Positions 46,668 to 55,837 are shown, counted from the stretch's first letter. The stretch is DNA of 64,000 nucleotides from Bacteroides eggerthii (GCF_025146565.1 NZ_CP102258.1:3380001-3444000); one strand, 5' to 3'. Notes: generated by a model from the letters alone, not told the origin. Numbers and translations: made by a program.

Positions 46668-48659
46668 ATGAAAACCAATCTTAGTTCTCAAATTACTCTC
46701 AACAGAGTATCCCCCAGGTATTATAGACCTGAGAACGCTTTCGAACGGTCGGTACTGACACGTCTCGAGAAAATTCCGACAGACATTTACGAATCTCCCG
46801 AAGAAGGAGCTAACCAGATTGCTTTGGACATTGCACAGGTGATTCGTGACAAGCAGAAAGCCGGACGCTTCTGCATACTTGCATTAGCAGGCGGTAACTC
46901 TCCGCGCAATGTCTATTCAGCCCTCGTGCGCATGCACAAAGAAGAAGGGCTGAGCTTCCGTAATGTAGTAGTGTTCAACCTTTATGAATATTACCCACTG
47001 GCATCGGATGCAGTCAACAGCAATCTTAATGCATTGAAAGAAATGCTGCTCGACCACGTAGACATCGATATGCAGAACGTATTCAGCCCCAACGGGACCA
47101 TCGCCAAAGATACCATATTCGAATATTGCCGCTTGTACGAGCAACGCATTGAAAGTTTCGGCGGAATTGATGTGGCTGTATTGGGCATCGGACGTGTGGG
47201 AAACATAGGTTTCAACGAACCGGGGTCGCGCCTAAACTCCACCACCCGCTTAATCTTGCTGGACAACGACTCACGCAACGAAGCTTCCAAAATGTTCGGC
47301 AGCATCGAAAGCACTCCGGTAAGCTCCATAACAATGGGTGTAGCTACTATCCTTTCTGCCAAGAAAGTATATCTGCTGGCATGGGGGGAAGAAAAAGCCA
47401 AAATGGTGAAAGAATGTGTGGAAGGCAATGTGACGGATACAATTCCTGCATCCTACCTGCAGACGCACAACAATGCCCACATCGCTATCGATCTTTCTGC
47501 TGCCGCCAACCTGACACGTATCCAGCGTCCTTGGCTGGTGACTTCCTGCGAATGGAACGACAAGCTGATTCGTAGCGCCATCGTCTGGCTGTGTCAGCTG
47601 ACCGGAAAACCGATTTTGAAGTTGACCAACAAAGACTACAACGAAAACGGCTTAAGCGAATTGCTTGCCCTTTACGGTTCGGCATATAATGTAAATATCA
47701 AGATTTTCAACGATCTGCAACACACCATCACCGGCTGGCCGGGTGGAAAACCGAATGCAGACGACACCTATCGTCCCGAACGCGCGAAGCCATATCCCAA
47801 GCGCATCATTGTGTTTTCTCCGCATCCGGATGATGACGTTATATCCATGGGTGGCACCATCCGCCGCTTGGTAGAGCAGAAACATGACGTGCATGTGGCA
47901 TACGAAACCTCCGGTAACATTGCCGTAGGCGATGAAGAAGTAATCCGCTTCCTGCATTTCATCAACGGCTTCAATCAGATCTTCAACAACAGCGAAGACC
48001 AGATTATCAACGAAAAATATACGGAAATCCGTAACTACCTGAAGGATAAGAAAGACGGTGACATGGATACTCGTGACATCCTGACTATCAAAGGTCTGAT
48101 CCGTCGTGGTGAAGCACGCACCGCCTGCACCTATAACAATATCCCGCTGGATCACTGCCACTTCCTCGACTTGCCGTTCTATGAAACCGGTAAGATTCAG
48201 AAAAACCCCATCAGTGAAGCCGACGTGGAAATCGTACGCAACCTGCTGCGCGAGGTGAAGCCTCACCAAATCTTCGTTGCCGGTGACCTTGCCGACCCGC
48301 ATGGAACACACCGCGTTTGTACGGACGCTGTATTTGCCGCTATCGATCTGGAAAAGGAAGAAAGCGCCAAATGGCTGAAAGATTGCCGTATATGGATGTA
48401 TCGCGGTGCATGGGCAGAATGGGAAATTGAAAACATTGAAATGGCAGTACCCATCAGTCCGGAAGAATTGCGTGCCAAACGTAACTCCATCCTGAAGCAC
48501 CAAAGCCAAATGGAAAGCGCACCTTTCCTCGGTAATGATGAACGCCTGTTCTGGCAACGCAGCGAAGACCGTAACCGCGGTACAGCCGCACTGTACGACA
48601 GTTTGGGACTTGCATCTTACGAAGCGATGGAAGCATTCGTAGAATATATTCCGCTGTAA
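46668..48659 (+). CDS. NagB-like domain fused to a PIG-L/LmbE deacetylase domain
   Basis: A 663-residue fusion. Residues 45-300 follow the glucosamine-6-phosphate deaminase fold, but catalytic positions are replaced. The E. coli NMDEY region reads NLYEY (Y106 in place of Asp). The GADGHIAFNEP region reads GRVGNIGFNEP (V177 and N179 in place of Asp and His). Residues 380-600 are a PIG-L/LmbE zinc deacetylase with HPDDD (H386) and HGTH (545-548), which look intact. The protein is commonly named glucosamine-6-phosphate deaminase in Bacteroides. On sequence, deacetylase activity is better supported than deaminase activity. It follows nagA and ends at a clear terminator. Confidence 0.88.
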   Translation: MKTNLSSQITLNRVSPRYYRPENAFERSVLTRLEKIPTDIYESPEEGANQIALDIAQVIRDKQKAGRFCILALAGGNSPRNVYSALVRMHKEEGLSFRNVVVFNLYEYYPLASDAVNSNLNALKEMLLDHVDIDMQNVFSPNGTIAKDTIFEYCRLYEQRIESFGGIDVAVLGIGRVGNIGFNEPGSRLNSTTRLILLDNDSRNEASKMFGSIESTPVSSITMGVATILSAKKVYLLAWGEEKAKMVKECVEGNVTDTIPASYLQTHNNAHIAIDLSAAANLTRIQRPWLVTSCEWNDKLIRSAIVWLCQLTGKPILKLTNKDYNENGLSELLALYGSAYNVNIKIFNDLQHTITGWPGGKPNADDTYRPERAKPYPKRIIVFSPHPDDDVISMGGTIRRLVEQKHDVHVAYETSGNIAVGDEEVIRFLHFINGFNQIFNNSEDQIINEKYTEIRNYLKDKKDGDMDTRDILTIKGLIRRGEARTACTYNNIPLDHCHFLDLPFYETGKIQKNPISEADVEIVRNLLREVKPHQIFVAGDLADPHGTHRVCTDAVFAAIDLEKEESAKWLKDCRIWMYRGAWAEWEIENIEMAVPISPEELRAKRNSILKHQSQMESAPFLGNDERLFWQRSEDRNRGTAALYDSLGLASYEAMEAFVEYIPL

Positions 48660-48680
48660 ATCTTTGCAGAAACATCAATT

Positions 48681-48716
48681 AAAGAGTGGGAGGCTTATCG
48701 CTTTCCACTCTTTTTT
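48681..48716 (+). terminator. Terminator of the nagA / NagB-LmbE region
   Basis: A 9-bp stem (AAAGAGTGG at 48681-48689 and CCACTCTTT at 48705-48713) followed by a run of T, 21 nt after the fusion gene. Confidence 0.85.
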
Positions 48717-48835
48717 ATTCAGATAAAACATAAACTTAATAAATAATCAATGAAAATATGCATTATCTGTAATGAAAAACTTATCTTTGCTTTTACAGAA
48801 AACATTAAATCACTAAACATTAAAAAAAGAACGCC

Positions 48836-49159
48836 ATGTACACTATACAAGCTAATCCCAGCGGAACCCGTAGCCTGGAAATATCAGAAGAGAACCTTGT
48901 CACCATTGAGAAATACGGGCTATTCCGCCATCTCATCGACAGTAACGGTATCGTGGACGAAACCGTACTCGACAAACTCAAACTGAATATCCGTTCCCTC
49001 ATCGCCTCGCAAGAGGAAGACAGCAAAGACCTGCTCGACCTCTGCATCGATGTCATCTACCACAACAATATGAAAGCTTTCGGATTGCAACAGCTTATCA
49101 AGCTCTATCTGCAATGGCTTCCCCAGCAAGAAACAGTAGAAGAGGAAGAGGATAAATGA
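48836..49159 (+). CDS. Conserved hypothetical protein, 107 aa
   Basis: A soluble acidic protein with no recognised family, helical in its second half (DLLDLCIDVIYHNNMKAFGLQ) and ending in a run of Glu. TATCTTTG at 48782-48789 is a good -7 element about 45 nt upstream. Its stop overlaps the ATG of the TusA-like gene (ATGA, 49156-49159). That gene in turn overlaps the YgiQ gene in the same way, so the three are translationally coupled and probably work together. Confidence 0.75.
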   Translation: MYTIQANPSGTRSLEISEENLVTIEKYGLFRHLIDSNGIVDETVLDKLKLNIRSLIASQEEDSKDLLDLCIDVIYHNNMKAFGLQQLIKLYLQWLPQQETVEEEEDK

Positions 49160-49380
49160 AAACGATTGATACACGCGGGCAAAAACTTTACAGCCCTCTT
49201 ATCCCCGCCATAAAGGCCATGTGCGAAGCCGGAAAAGGCGAAAAGCTGGAAATCATAATGGATGATTCAGCTGCCTTCAGCGATTTGAAGGAATATCTTG
49301 CCGAACAAAAGATCGGTTTTCGCGAAATTTATGACGGCGAACAGATGACGGTACAATTTTGCGTATCTTTGTACCCATGA
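49156..49380 (+). CDS. TusA/SirA-like small protein lacking the catalytic cysteine
   Basis: A 74-residue protein with the TusA/SirA fold signature: an opening DTRG strand, a helix SPLIPAIKAM, the GKGEKLEIIMDDSAAFSDLKEYL region and a last strand. In true TusA the loop reads G-x-x-C-P-x-P. Here it is GQKLYSP (G8-P14), so the sulfur-carrying Cys and the first Pro are Leu and Tyr. Sulfur transfer is therefore unlikely; a binding or regulatory role may remain. It overlaps both neighbours by 4 nt. Confidence 0.7.
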   Translation: MKTIDTRGQKLYSPLIPAIKAMCEAGKGEKLEIIMDDSAAFSDLKEYLAEQKIGFREIYDGEQMTVQFCVSLYP

Positions 49381-51185
49381 AAGAATATAGACTGACAGAC
49401 TGGTTGCCTACAACCAAGAAAGAAGTGGAACTACGTGGATGGGATGAACTTGATGTAATCTTGTTTAGCGGTGACGCCTATGTGGATCATCCGTCGTTCG
49501 GAGCAGCCGTTATAGGACGCATACTCGAAGCGGAAGGACTGCGTGTGGCAATTGTTCCCCAACCTAACTGGCGCGATGATTTGCGGGATTTCAAGAAACT
49601 GGGACGTCCCCGTCTTTTCTTTGGTGTCAGTGCAGGATGCATGGACAGCATGGTCAATAAATACACTGCCAACAAACGTCTGCGCAGTGATGATGCCTAT
49701 ACTCCTGATGCACGTCCGGATATGCGCCCCGAATATCCTTCGATAGTCTATACCCAAATACTGAAAAAGCTATATCCCGATGTTCCCGTTATATTAGGCG
49801 GCATTGAGGCCAGTATGCGCCGGCTGACGCATTACGACTACTGGCAAGACCGCGTACGCCCAAGTATCCTTGTAGACAGCGGTGCTGACGCATTGACATA
49901 CGGTATGGGTGAAAAGCCCATTGTGGAACTTGTGAAAAGATTAAATCAGCAACAGTCTATTTTCGATATACCCCAACTGGCTTATCTCACCAAAGAGGTT
50001 CTTCCGCAGGAAGGAGACATCATTCTTTTCCCGCACGAAGAATGTTTGAAAGATAAGAAAAAACAGGCTGCAAACTTCCGCCATATCGAAGAAGAGAGCA
50101 ATAAATATGCCGCTTCGCGCATATTACAAACCATAGGCAAACAAACCGTTGTCGTAAATCCGCCTTACCCGCCTTTAACGGAAGCGGAACTCGACCATTC
50201 TTTCGACCTGCCCTATACACGCCTTCCGCACCCCAAATACAAAGGAAAACGCATACCGGCATACGACATGATTAAGTTCTCCGTCAATATTCATCGGGGA
50301 TGCTTTGGCGGTTGTGCCTTCTGCACCATCTCGGCACATCAAGGAAAGTTCATCGTCAGCCGCAGCAAGGAAAGTATCCTGAAAGAAGTAAAAGCCGTCA
50401 TGGGACTGCCGGACTTTAAAGGATACCTTAGCGACTTGGGAGGTCCTTCTGCCAATATGTATAAGATGCGAGGGAATGACGAAAACATATGCAAGAAGTG
50501 TAAGCGTCCTTCATGCATTCACCCTAAAGTATGCCCTAATCTGAACACAGATCATGGTCCGCTGCTCGATATTTATCATGCGGTAGACAGTTTGCCCGGC
50601 ATCAAGAAATCGTTCATTGGCAGCGGTGTACGCTATGACCTGTTATTACATCAGAGCAAAGATGCCGGAATCAACAAAAATACGCAGGAATATACTCGTG
50701 AACTCATAGCACGCCACGTAAGTGGTCGGCTCAAAGTCGCCCCGGAGCATACCTCGGAACGTGTGCTCAACATTATGCGCAAACCGCCGTTCAGCCAATT
50801 CGGAGAATTCAAGAAGATATTCGACCGGATCAATCATGAAGAAGGTCTGCGCCAGCAGCTCATTCCCTACTTCATCTCCAGCCACCCCGGTTGCAAAGAA
50901 GAAGATATGGCGGAACTTGCCGTTATCACCAAACGGCTGGATTTCCATTTGGAACAAGTACAGGACTTTACTCCTACCCCCATGACCGTTGCTACCGAAG
51001 CATGGTATACAGGGTTCCACCCTTATACGCTGGAACCCGTATTCAGTGCCAAGACACAGCGTGAAAAGCTGGCACAGCGCCAATTCTTTTTTTGGTATAA
51101 ACCGGAAGAACGGAGAAATATCATCAACGAACTGCGCCGGATAGGACGACAGGATTTGATTGACAAACTGTACGGAATGCGATGA
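49377..51185 (+). CDS. YgiQ-family radical SAM protein
   Basis: A 602-residue protein from ATG 49377, which overlaps the preceding stop as ATGA. An in-frame TTG at 49359 is unlikely. An N-terminal B12-binding-like/UPF0313 domain carries LFSGDAYVDHPSFG. The radical SAM cluster motif CxxxCxxC is GCFGGCAFC, and an auxiliary cysteine-rich segment CKKCKRPSCIHPKVCPN lies about 50 residues later. APEHTSERVLNIMRKPPF near the end of the barrel is typical of the family. The reaction is unknown. The upstream coupled genes are candidates for partners. Confidence 0.92.
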   Translation: MKEYRLTDWLPTTKKEVELRGWDELDVILFSGDAYVDHPSFGAAVIGRILEAEGLRVAIVPQPNWRDDLRDFKKLGRPRLFFGVSAGCMDSMVNKYTANKRLRSDDAYTPDARPDMRPEYPSIVYTQILKKLYPDVPVILGGIEASMRRLTHYDYWQDRVRPSILVDSGADALTYGMGEKPIVELVKRLNQQQSIFDIPQLAYLTKEVLPQEGDIILFPHEECLKDKKKQAANFRHIEEESNKYAASRILQTIGKQTVVVNPPYPPLTEAELDHSFDLPYTRLPHPKYKGKRIPAYDMIKFSVNIHRGCFGGCAFCTISAHQGKFIVSRSKESILKEVKAVMGLPDFKGYLSDLGGPSANMYKMRGNDENICKKCKRPSCIHPKVCPNLNTDHGPLLDIYHAVDSLPGIKKSFIGSGVRYDLLLHQSKDAGINKNTQEYTRELIARHVSGRLKVAPEHTSERVLNIMRKPPFSQFGEFKKIFDRINHEEGLRQQLIPYFISSHPGCKEEDMAELAVITKRLDFHLEQVQDFTPTPMTVATEAWYTGFHPYTLEPVFSAKTQREKLAQRQFFFWYKPEERRNIINELRRIGRQDLIDKLYGMR

Positions 51186-51265
51186 TGCAACCGAACTTGA
51201 TGAAGAGAACACGATTTCTGTAACCGTTATGTTTATTTTTTATGCAAACAAAACATATTCCCTCC

Positions 51266-51820
51266 TCAACGGGCAGCGTAATAAGTGTCAATCATCGTCG
51301 CCTGACGGGCAGCAGCTATCCCCTGCGCGTCCAATATTACAGTCATAGCTTCACCATTGGGCAGTGCCATTTGCGCTGTACCATTCTCGTTCATTTTCAA
51401 CAGTTCGGCAGTATTGCCTTCAAACTCAACATTCCAAGTACTCTGTTCCTGGTCATAAAATAATTCCATAACCATAGTTTCACCCTCTTTTTGAACGGAA
51501 TAACCATTTTCCAGCGTCTTTACAAGATAATTTCCGTTTTCACCTTTCACTTTCTTCACATCACCAACACCCGCCATCGGATTGCTACCACTCCAGAATT
51601 CAATGGAATTGATTACCAACGCATCTGCCAAATAACAGATTCCATATACAGGAACCACATTGCAAGCAAGGAAAACCAACTCATTCACAAACTTGGTGCT
51701 GATATTGCGGTTCCAGTTCAATAACTTCCCATGCAGGGCGAAAGAACCGATACAAGATGAAAACAAAAACGCACCACAAACCAACAAGGCTGCAACCTGT
51801 TTCAAATTACTTTTTCTCAT
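51266..51820 (-). CDS. DUF3332-family lipoprotein
   Basis: About 184 residues. The N-terminus MRKSNLKQVAALLVCGAFLF runs into a lipobox FSSC, so it is a lipoprotein. A conserved DUF3332 block follows (GSFALHGKLLNWNRN, then NVVPVYGICYLADALVINSIE). The C-terminal half is mainly beta. An ATG three codons upstream (51829) is also possible. DUF3332 proteins have no established function. It stands alone between the convergent ygiQ gene and a 147-aa hypothetical on the same strand. Confidence 0.82.
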   Translation of the reverse strand: MRKSNLKQVAALLVCGAFLFSSCIGSFALHGKLLNWNRNISTKFVNELVFLACNVVPVYGICYLADALVINSIEFWSGSNPMAGVGDVKKVKGENGNYLVKTLENGYSVQKEGETMVMELFYDQEQSTWNVEFEGNTAELLKMNENGTAQMALPNGEAMTVILDAQGIAAARQATMIDTYYAAR

Positions 51821-51885
51821 AATTACCATTTGTTTAATTTATACTAGGGTAATGGAAATATTCCGACACCCATATTTATCATTAC

Positions 51886-52329
51886 TTAAATGCTACTTTT
51901 TTTCAGGGACAACGCAACATTACGCTCCACCTCCCAAACACCGGTTTCAACAATCCGCATCTCGGAAATACCTCTGAACAAGCGGTCAATATCCTCGCGG
52001 CATACTATTCCACTCAAACTGAGGGCACGAGGGGCCAACAGTACACAAAAATTCAAAATTCCCTCTTCCACTGTACAGTACAGCATACATTGTCCTTTCA
52101 TTTGTCTCATCTCCGCCTCAGGGAATTTACGGACCAAATGTCCCAACCGGTCAAATACCAGAATAATGCAATGCAAATGTATATCTTTCAATTCGGATCC
52201 ATCAAGCACCAGGCATATCTGGCAATTCCGCCTTGCTTTTATTCTCCGAAGTCTATGGCCATACTTTATGCTTAGATAAAAGCCCCCTATGATCATAAGT
52301 AAAAATCCTATTACAATGATTAACGTCAT
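51886..52329 (-). CDS. Hypothetical single-pass membrane protein, 147 aa
   Basis: An N-terminal membrane helix (about residues 3-20) is followed by a basic stretch (YGHRLRRIKARR) and a 115-residue soluble part with several Cys. By the positive-inside rule the soluble part is probably cytoplasmic. No family recognised. It lies 66 nt upstream of the DUF3332 gene on the same strand and could share its transcript. Confidence 0.65.
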   Translation of the reverse strand: MTLIIVIGFLLMIIGGFYLSIKYGHRLRRIKARRNCQICLVLDGSELKDIHLHCIILVFDRLGHLVRKFPEAEMRQMKGQCMLYCTVEEGILNFCVLLAPRALSLSGIVCREDIDRLFRGISEMRIVETGVWEVERNVALSLKKSSI

Positions 52330-52495
52330 ATATGCTTTCCTTTATTTTATTATTAAGGTTCATACTGCATGGTTACATTTACCATATTTTCCAATACAAT
52401 AATCGATTATTGCAAAGATAAGACATCAGAGTATATACTCCGTCCGAAAATCAAGGGACAAAAGGTGGACTAACCCGATAAATCTCATCAAATAC

Positions 52496-52526
52496 TTGTG
52501 AGATATGTAAGTGGACATTACCTTTG
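52496..52526 (+). promoter_or_regulatory. Promoter of the TPR/HTH regulator gene
   Basis: TTG at 52496-52498, a 20-nt spacer and TACCTTTG at 52519-52526 match the Bacteroides consensus. Predicted start is near 52533, giving a leader of about 27 nt before ATG 52560. This also argues against the in-frame TTG at 52524 as a start codon. Confidence 0.75.
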
Positions 52527-52559
52527 TGCTCATTAGGTAACAAGCAGCAAATAAGCCAA

Positions 52560-54539
52560 ATGAACAGAACAAACAATAGGATAATCCTATTATTCACTCT
52601 CTTTATAGTCTCCTTTTTTCCTACCGCCTCCTCACAAACTCCCGCCATAGAGAATTTGGAAAAGGAGTTGGCAGCGCACAACCGTATAGACACGACAAGG
52701 GTGAATCTCCTCAACAAATTAGGGTACGAACTCTATGCCATTGACTCCGGTAAAGCCGGAGAGTATGCCCAAGAAGCGCAAAAAATCTCCACCAGACTGA
52801 ACTACCCTGCAGGGGAAGCTGCCAGCTTATGGGTTACGGGACTGATAATAAGAAACACACCGAAAAAAGCATTGGAACACTTTGAAAGGGCGCTAAGCAT
52901 AGCCGAACGTATAAAAGATCCTACCAGCATCTGCAACTATCTTCTTGCTATCAGCTCCATTCAAAAAGCTATGGGGAACATCAAAGCCAGTGACGAAGCC
53001 ATAGAAAAAGGACTACAGGCAAGCACTGTATTAAAAAATCCGGACATACGCATCAAATTGCTATACAACTCCGCCACTAATCTGACAAGTAAGGGACAAT
53101 ATTTGCAAGGCATCGAAAAGCTGCAGGAAGTAATCAACCTATCTATTCAAAGCAACAACAAAATAATGCTGGCAAAAGCCCAATCAAGCATAGCAACTAC
53201 CCTAAACAGACAAGGCGACCCACTGCGTGCTTTGGAATATTACCTAAAGGGACTGCGCATCTACGAGGAACTGAATGACCGGCGAGGCATCTGTGGGTTG
53301 CTTATCAACATGGGAAATATCAAATCGGAACAAAAAGAACACGAAGCCGCTCTAAACGACTTCAAACGAGCATTGCAGTTAGGCAAGGAACTAGACGATC
53401 CTTATCTGATTTCTGCCTGCTATGCCAACATAGGTAACATATACAAACGTCTGCATCACCCTGACGCGCTGCATTATATGCAAGAAGGACTCCGAACATC
53501 AGCCGGGATCAATATCGGGCTGAGTGTCAACCTGCTGATAAATATCAGTTGCATCTATATAGAACAGGAAAAGTACGACAAAGCACAAGAGAACCTCACG
53601 CAAGCACTCGGCATGGCGCAACAAGCAAAAATAGAACATGCACATGGTGAAATCTTACGCCTGCTTGGCACGCTGTACTATGCCCGCGAACAGTATGTTC
53701 GCGCACTGGACTATGCCAACCAAGCTTTGCAAACAGGTCGTAAAATCAACTACATGGAACTTAACAAGCACACCCAAAAATTGTTGGCTGATATCTATGA
53801 AAAGACCGGAGACTTCAAAAGGGCTTATAATGCCCACGTGCTGTGCAAACAACTAAACGACAGCCTTCTCAACGAAAAGAATATTCGCCGGATGGCTTTA
53901 ATGGAAAGTTCCTACAAATATGAAAAAGAGATACAGAAATATGAGTTGGAACAGGCCAACCAAAAGTTACAGATACGCAACCAGCGCTATATTATCTTCT
54001 TTCTCATTTCCGCCACGTTACTCATCATCATCCTTACTACACAGCTATACCGTTCCAGCCGCCTGAAAAAGAAAGTCCTTAAACTGGAAGTGGACCAAGC
54101 CAAAAGAAAGTTGGAGTACAGCCAAAAGGAAATGACATCCGCCACTCTAAAACTGATACAAAATGCCGAATGTGACAGCTACTGTATAAAGATGTTGGAA
54201 AATCTGGAAAAAGGAGATGATGAAGAGAAGCATAAGCGCATACGCTCTCTTATCAACTACTACAAAAGCAAGTCAACGTATGCCAACTGGAGAGAGTTTG
54301 AAACTCTATTCCTCGAAGTCAACACCAGCTTCTACGACAAGCTGAACGAGCGCTTCCCTACCCTTACCAACAATGAGCGCAAACTATGCGTCTTTCTGAA
54401 ACTGAATATGAGTAACAAAGACATCGCCCAAATCACTTTCCAATCCGAAGAGGCTCTAAAAAAAGCGCGTCTGCGGTTACGCAAAAAAATGGGATTGGAG
54501 CGGATGGACAATTTGGCAGGAGTCATACAAAACCTATAA
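52560..54539 (+). CDS. TPR membrane protein with C-terminal HTH (transcriptional regulator)
   Basis: About 659 residues. An N-terminal signal segment (IILLFTLFIVSFFPTASSQ) directs about eight to ten tetratricopeptide repeats (roughly 35-440) to the periplasm. A membrane helix (near 480-500, YIIFFLISATLLIIILTTQL) and a cytoplasmic coiled coil follow. The C-terminal HTH resembles LuxR/GerE-type regulators: LTNNERKLCVFLKLNMSNKDIAQ, cut here, then EEALKKARLRLRKKMGL. This architecture is common in Bacteroidetes and is thought to couple a periplasmic signal to transcription. Targets are unknown. Confidence 0.88.
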   Translation: MNRTNNRIILLFTLFIVSFFPTASSQTPAIENLEKELAAHNRIDTTRVNLLNKLGYELYAIDSGKAGEYAQEAQKISTRLNYPAGEAASLWVTGLIIRNTPKKALEHFERALSIAERIKDPTSICNYLLAISSIQKAMGNIKASDEAIEKGLQASTVLKNPDIRIKLLYNSATNLTSKGQYLQGIEKLQEVINLSIQSNNKIMLAKAQSSIATTLNRQGDPLRALEYYLKGLRIYEELNDRRGICGLLINMGNIKSEQKEHEAALNDFKRALQLGKELDDPYLISACYANIGNIYKRLHHPDALHYMQEGLRTSAGINIGLSVNLLINISCIYIEQEKYDKAQENLTQALGMAQQAKIEHAHGEILRLLGTLYYAREQYVRALDYANQALQTGRKINYMELNKHTQKLLADIYEKTGDFKRAYNAHVLCKQLNDSLLNEKNIRRMALMESSYKYEKEIQKYELEQANQKLQIRNQRYIIFFLISATLLIIILTTQLYRSSRLKKKVLKLEVDQAKRKLEYSQKEMTSATLKLIQNAECDSYCIKMLENLEKGDDEEKHKRIRSLINYYKSKSTYANWREFETLFLEVNTSFYDKLNERFPTLTNNERKLCVFLKLNMSNKDIAQITFQSEEALKKARLRLRKKMGLERMDNLAGVIQNL

Positions 54540-55095
54540 GGGTAGTAATATTGAAGTAATTGCACCTTCCTCTATTCGGAATAAAATAAGAGAAGAAGCC
54601 ATGAAGGTTATTGAAAACTATCAGGAAAGTTAGTAAGATTTCCCCTAAACAATAAGCAAATCAACCAACGGATAATAAGAAACATACCACTAAGAATAAA
54701 GAATACCGATATATAGAGAAGATACTTCAATAAATAAAGTTTTTTCTTCCCGATCTTCTCAAAGACCGCTATCAAACAGCTGACCGTCAACCACCCATAA
54801 AAAAGTATCTACACTCCCCGTATTAAACGCTCACTTCTTAGAAGAAAAGCTTGCTCATATAGGAAATAAGCCGTATCTTTACGCTCAAGATGAACATCTT
54901 TAGGATAAAGACCGCCATCTTCAGCCTAAAGATATACATCTTTAAACTGAAGATACAGTTTAAAGCATAGGTTGAGTATTCTCGGTAAGCAAGTCTGCCT
55001 ACTTTCGTCCCTACCCCATGTCATTTCATCCTTAGCCCTATGCAGGACGGATTTCCATCACCAAATTATCAATCCGTAAACAACAAAAAAACATC
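54540..55095. other. 556-nt region without a recognised gene
   Basis: AT-rich gap between the TPR regulator and the HU-like gene. The only structured part is the four-unit 21-bp dyad array at 54874-54957. A minus-strand open frame at 54608-54790 encodes two hydrophobic stretches but starts with TTG and has no supporting signals, so it was not called. Confidence 0.5.
54874..54957. repeat. Four tandem 21-bp imperfect dyads
   Basis: Units start at 54874, 54895, 54916 and 54937, exactly 21 bp apart. Each has ATCTT near its start (54875, 54896, 54917, 54938) and AAGA 12 bp later (54887, 54908, 54929, 54950), so each unit is an imperfect palindrome of the form YATCTTYA-n-AAGA. The bases between differ from unit to unit. 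A 21-bp period puts all dyads on one face of the helix. The array ends about 138 nt before the HU-like gene. One frame reads as a seven-residue repeat (IFxLK), but it lacks a convincing start. Confidence 0.7.
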
Positions 55096-55740
55096 ATGGC
55101 AGAATATCAAATGCAGACCTCTAACCTTCCCAACAAAGACGGTGAAAAAAAACTCTTCCCCCGCATCAAGATTTGGGGACAAGTAGATTTGGACTACCTT
55201 GCCCAACGCATCAACTACGGCAGTACCTTTACTCCCGGCGACATCATCGGAGTGATAAAATCACTTACCCAAGCCATAGCCCGTGAAATGGGCGAAGGAC
55301 ACTCGGTGAAAGTGGACGGACTGGGTGTATTCACTCCCTCGTTAGGATTGCGCGAAGGTTTTGAACGGGAAAGCGCCGAACAGGGCGGACAAAAACGCAA
55401 TGTAAGAAGCATCTGTGTAGACAACATCAACTTCCATGCAGACAAGGATTTCATCTACGAGACAGGACGAAACTGCATACTGAACCGTTCTAAATGGAAG
55501 TTCCGGCACTCTTCCTCACGCTACACCGCCGAACAACGGCTGAAACTGGCGCAAGATTATTTAGAGTCACATCCGTTACTGAAAGTAGGTGACTACAGCG
55601 AACTGACAGGACTACTGCGCAACGCCGCTGCACAAGAACTGAAACAATGGAGCGAAATGCCAGAAAGCGGAATCGGCCATACGGGCAGAGGGTCACACAA
55701 GATATATATCAAAGAAACGCCCCAAAACCAAGAAGATTAA
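55096..55740 (+). CDS. HU/IHF-family DNA-binding protein with C-terminal extension
   Basis: A 214-residue protein. Residues 20-125 resemble the HU/IHF fold as found in the long Bacteroidetes HU-like proteins: YLAQRINYGSTFTPGDIIGVI for the helical body and GHSVKVDGLGVFTPSLG for the saddle strands. The beta arm is modified (EGFERESAEQGGQ). The final roughly 75 residues (YTAEQRLKLAQDYLESHPLL onwards) look like a small helical domain absent from classical 90-aa HU. Nucleoid or regulatory DNA binding is expected. The periodic dyad array upstream could be its target or that of another regulator. Confidence 0.82.
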   Translation: MAEYQMQTSNLPNKDGEKKLFPRIKIWGQVDLDYLAQRINYGSTFTPGDIIGVIKSLTQAIAREMGEGHSVKVDGLGVFTPSLGLREGFERESAEQGGQKRNVRSICVDNINFHADKDFIYETGRNCILNRSKWKFRHSSSRYTAEQRLKLAQDYLESHPLLKVGDYSELTGLLRNAAAQELKQWSEMPESGIGHTGRGSHKIYIKETPQNQED

Positions 55741-55837
55741 TTAATTACTTATTTATTCGAGTATCGTTACCAGCTAAAGTACAAAATAGATTTAATTATC
55801 AAGGGAATATAAAGGATAAAGTCATTAATTGATAGAA

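Noticed and set aside
54608..54790. Minus-strand frame of 60 codons with two hydrophobic stretches
   Set aside because: Its start codon is TTG, there is no promoter or ribosome-binding signal, and AT-rich DNA gives hydrophobic frames by chance.
54890..54970. Possible 26-residue peptide with an IFxLK heptad repeat across the dyad array
   Set aside because: A 21-bp DNA repeat automatically yields a seven-residue repeat. The palindromic structure explains the pattern better than coding.
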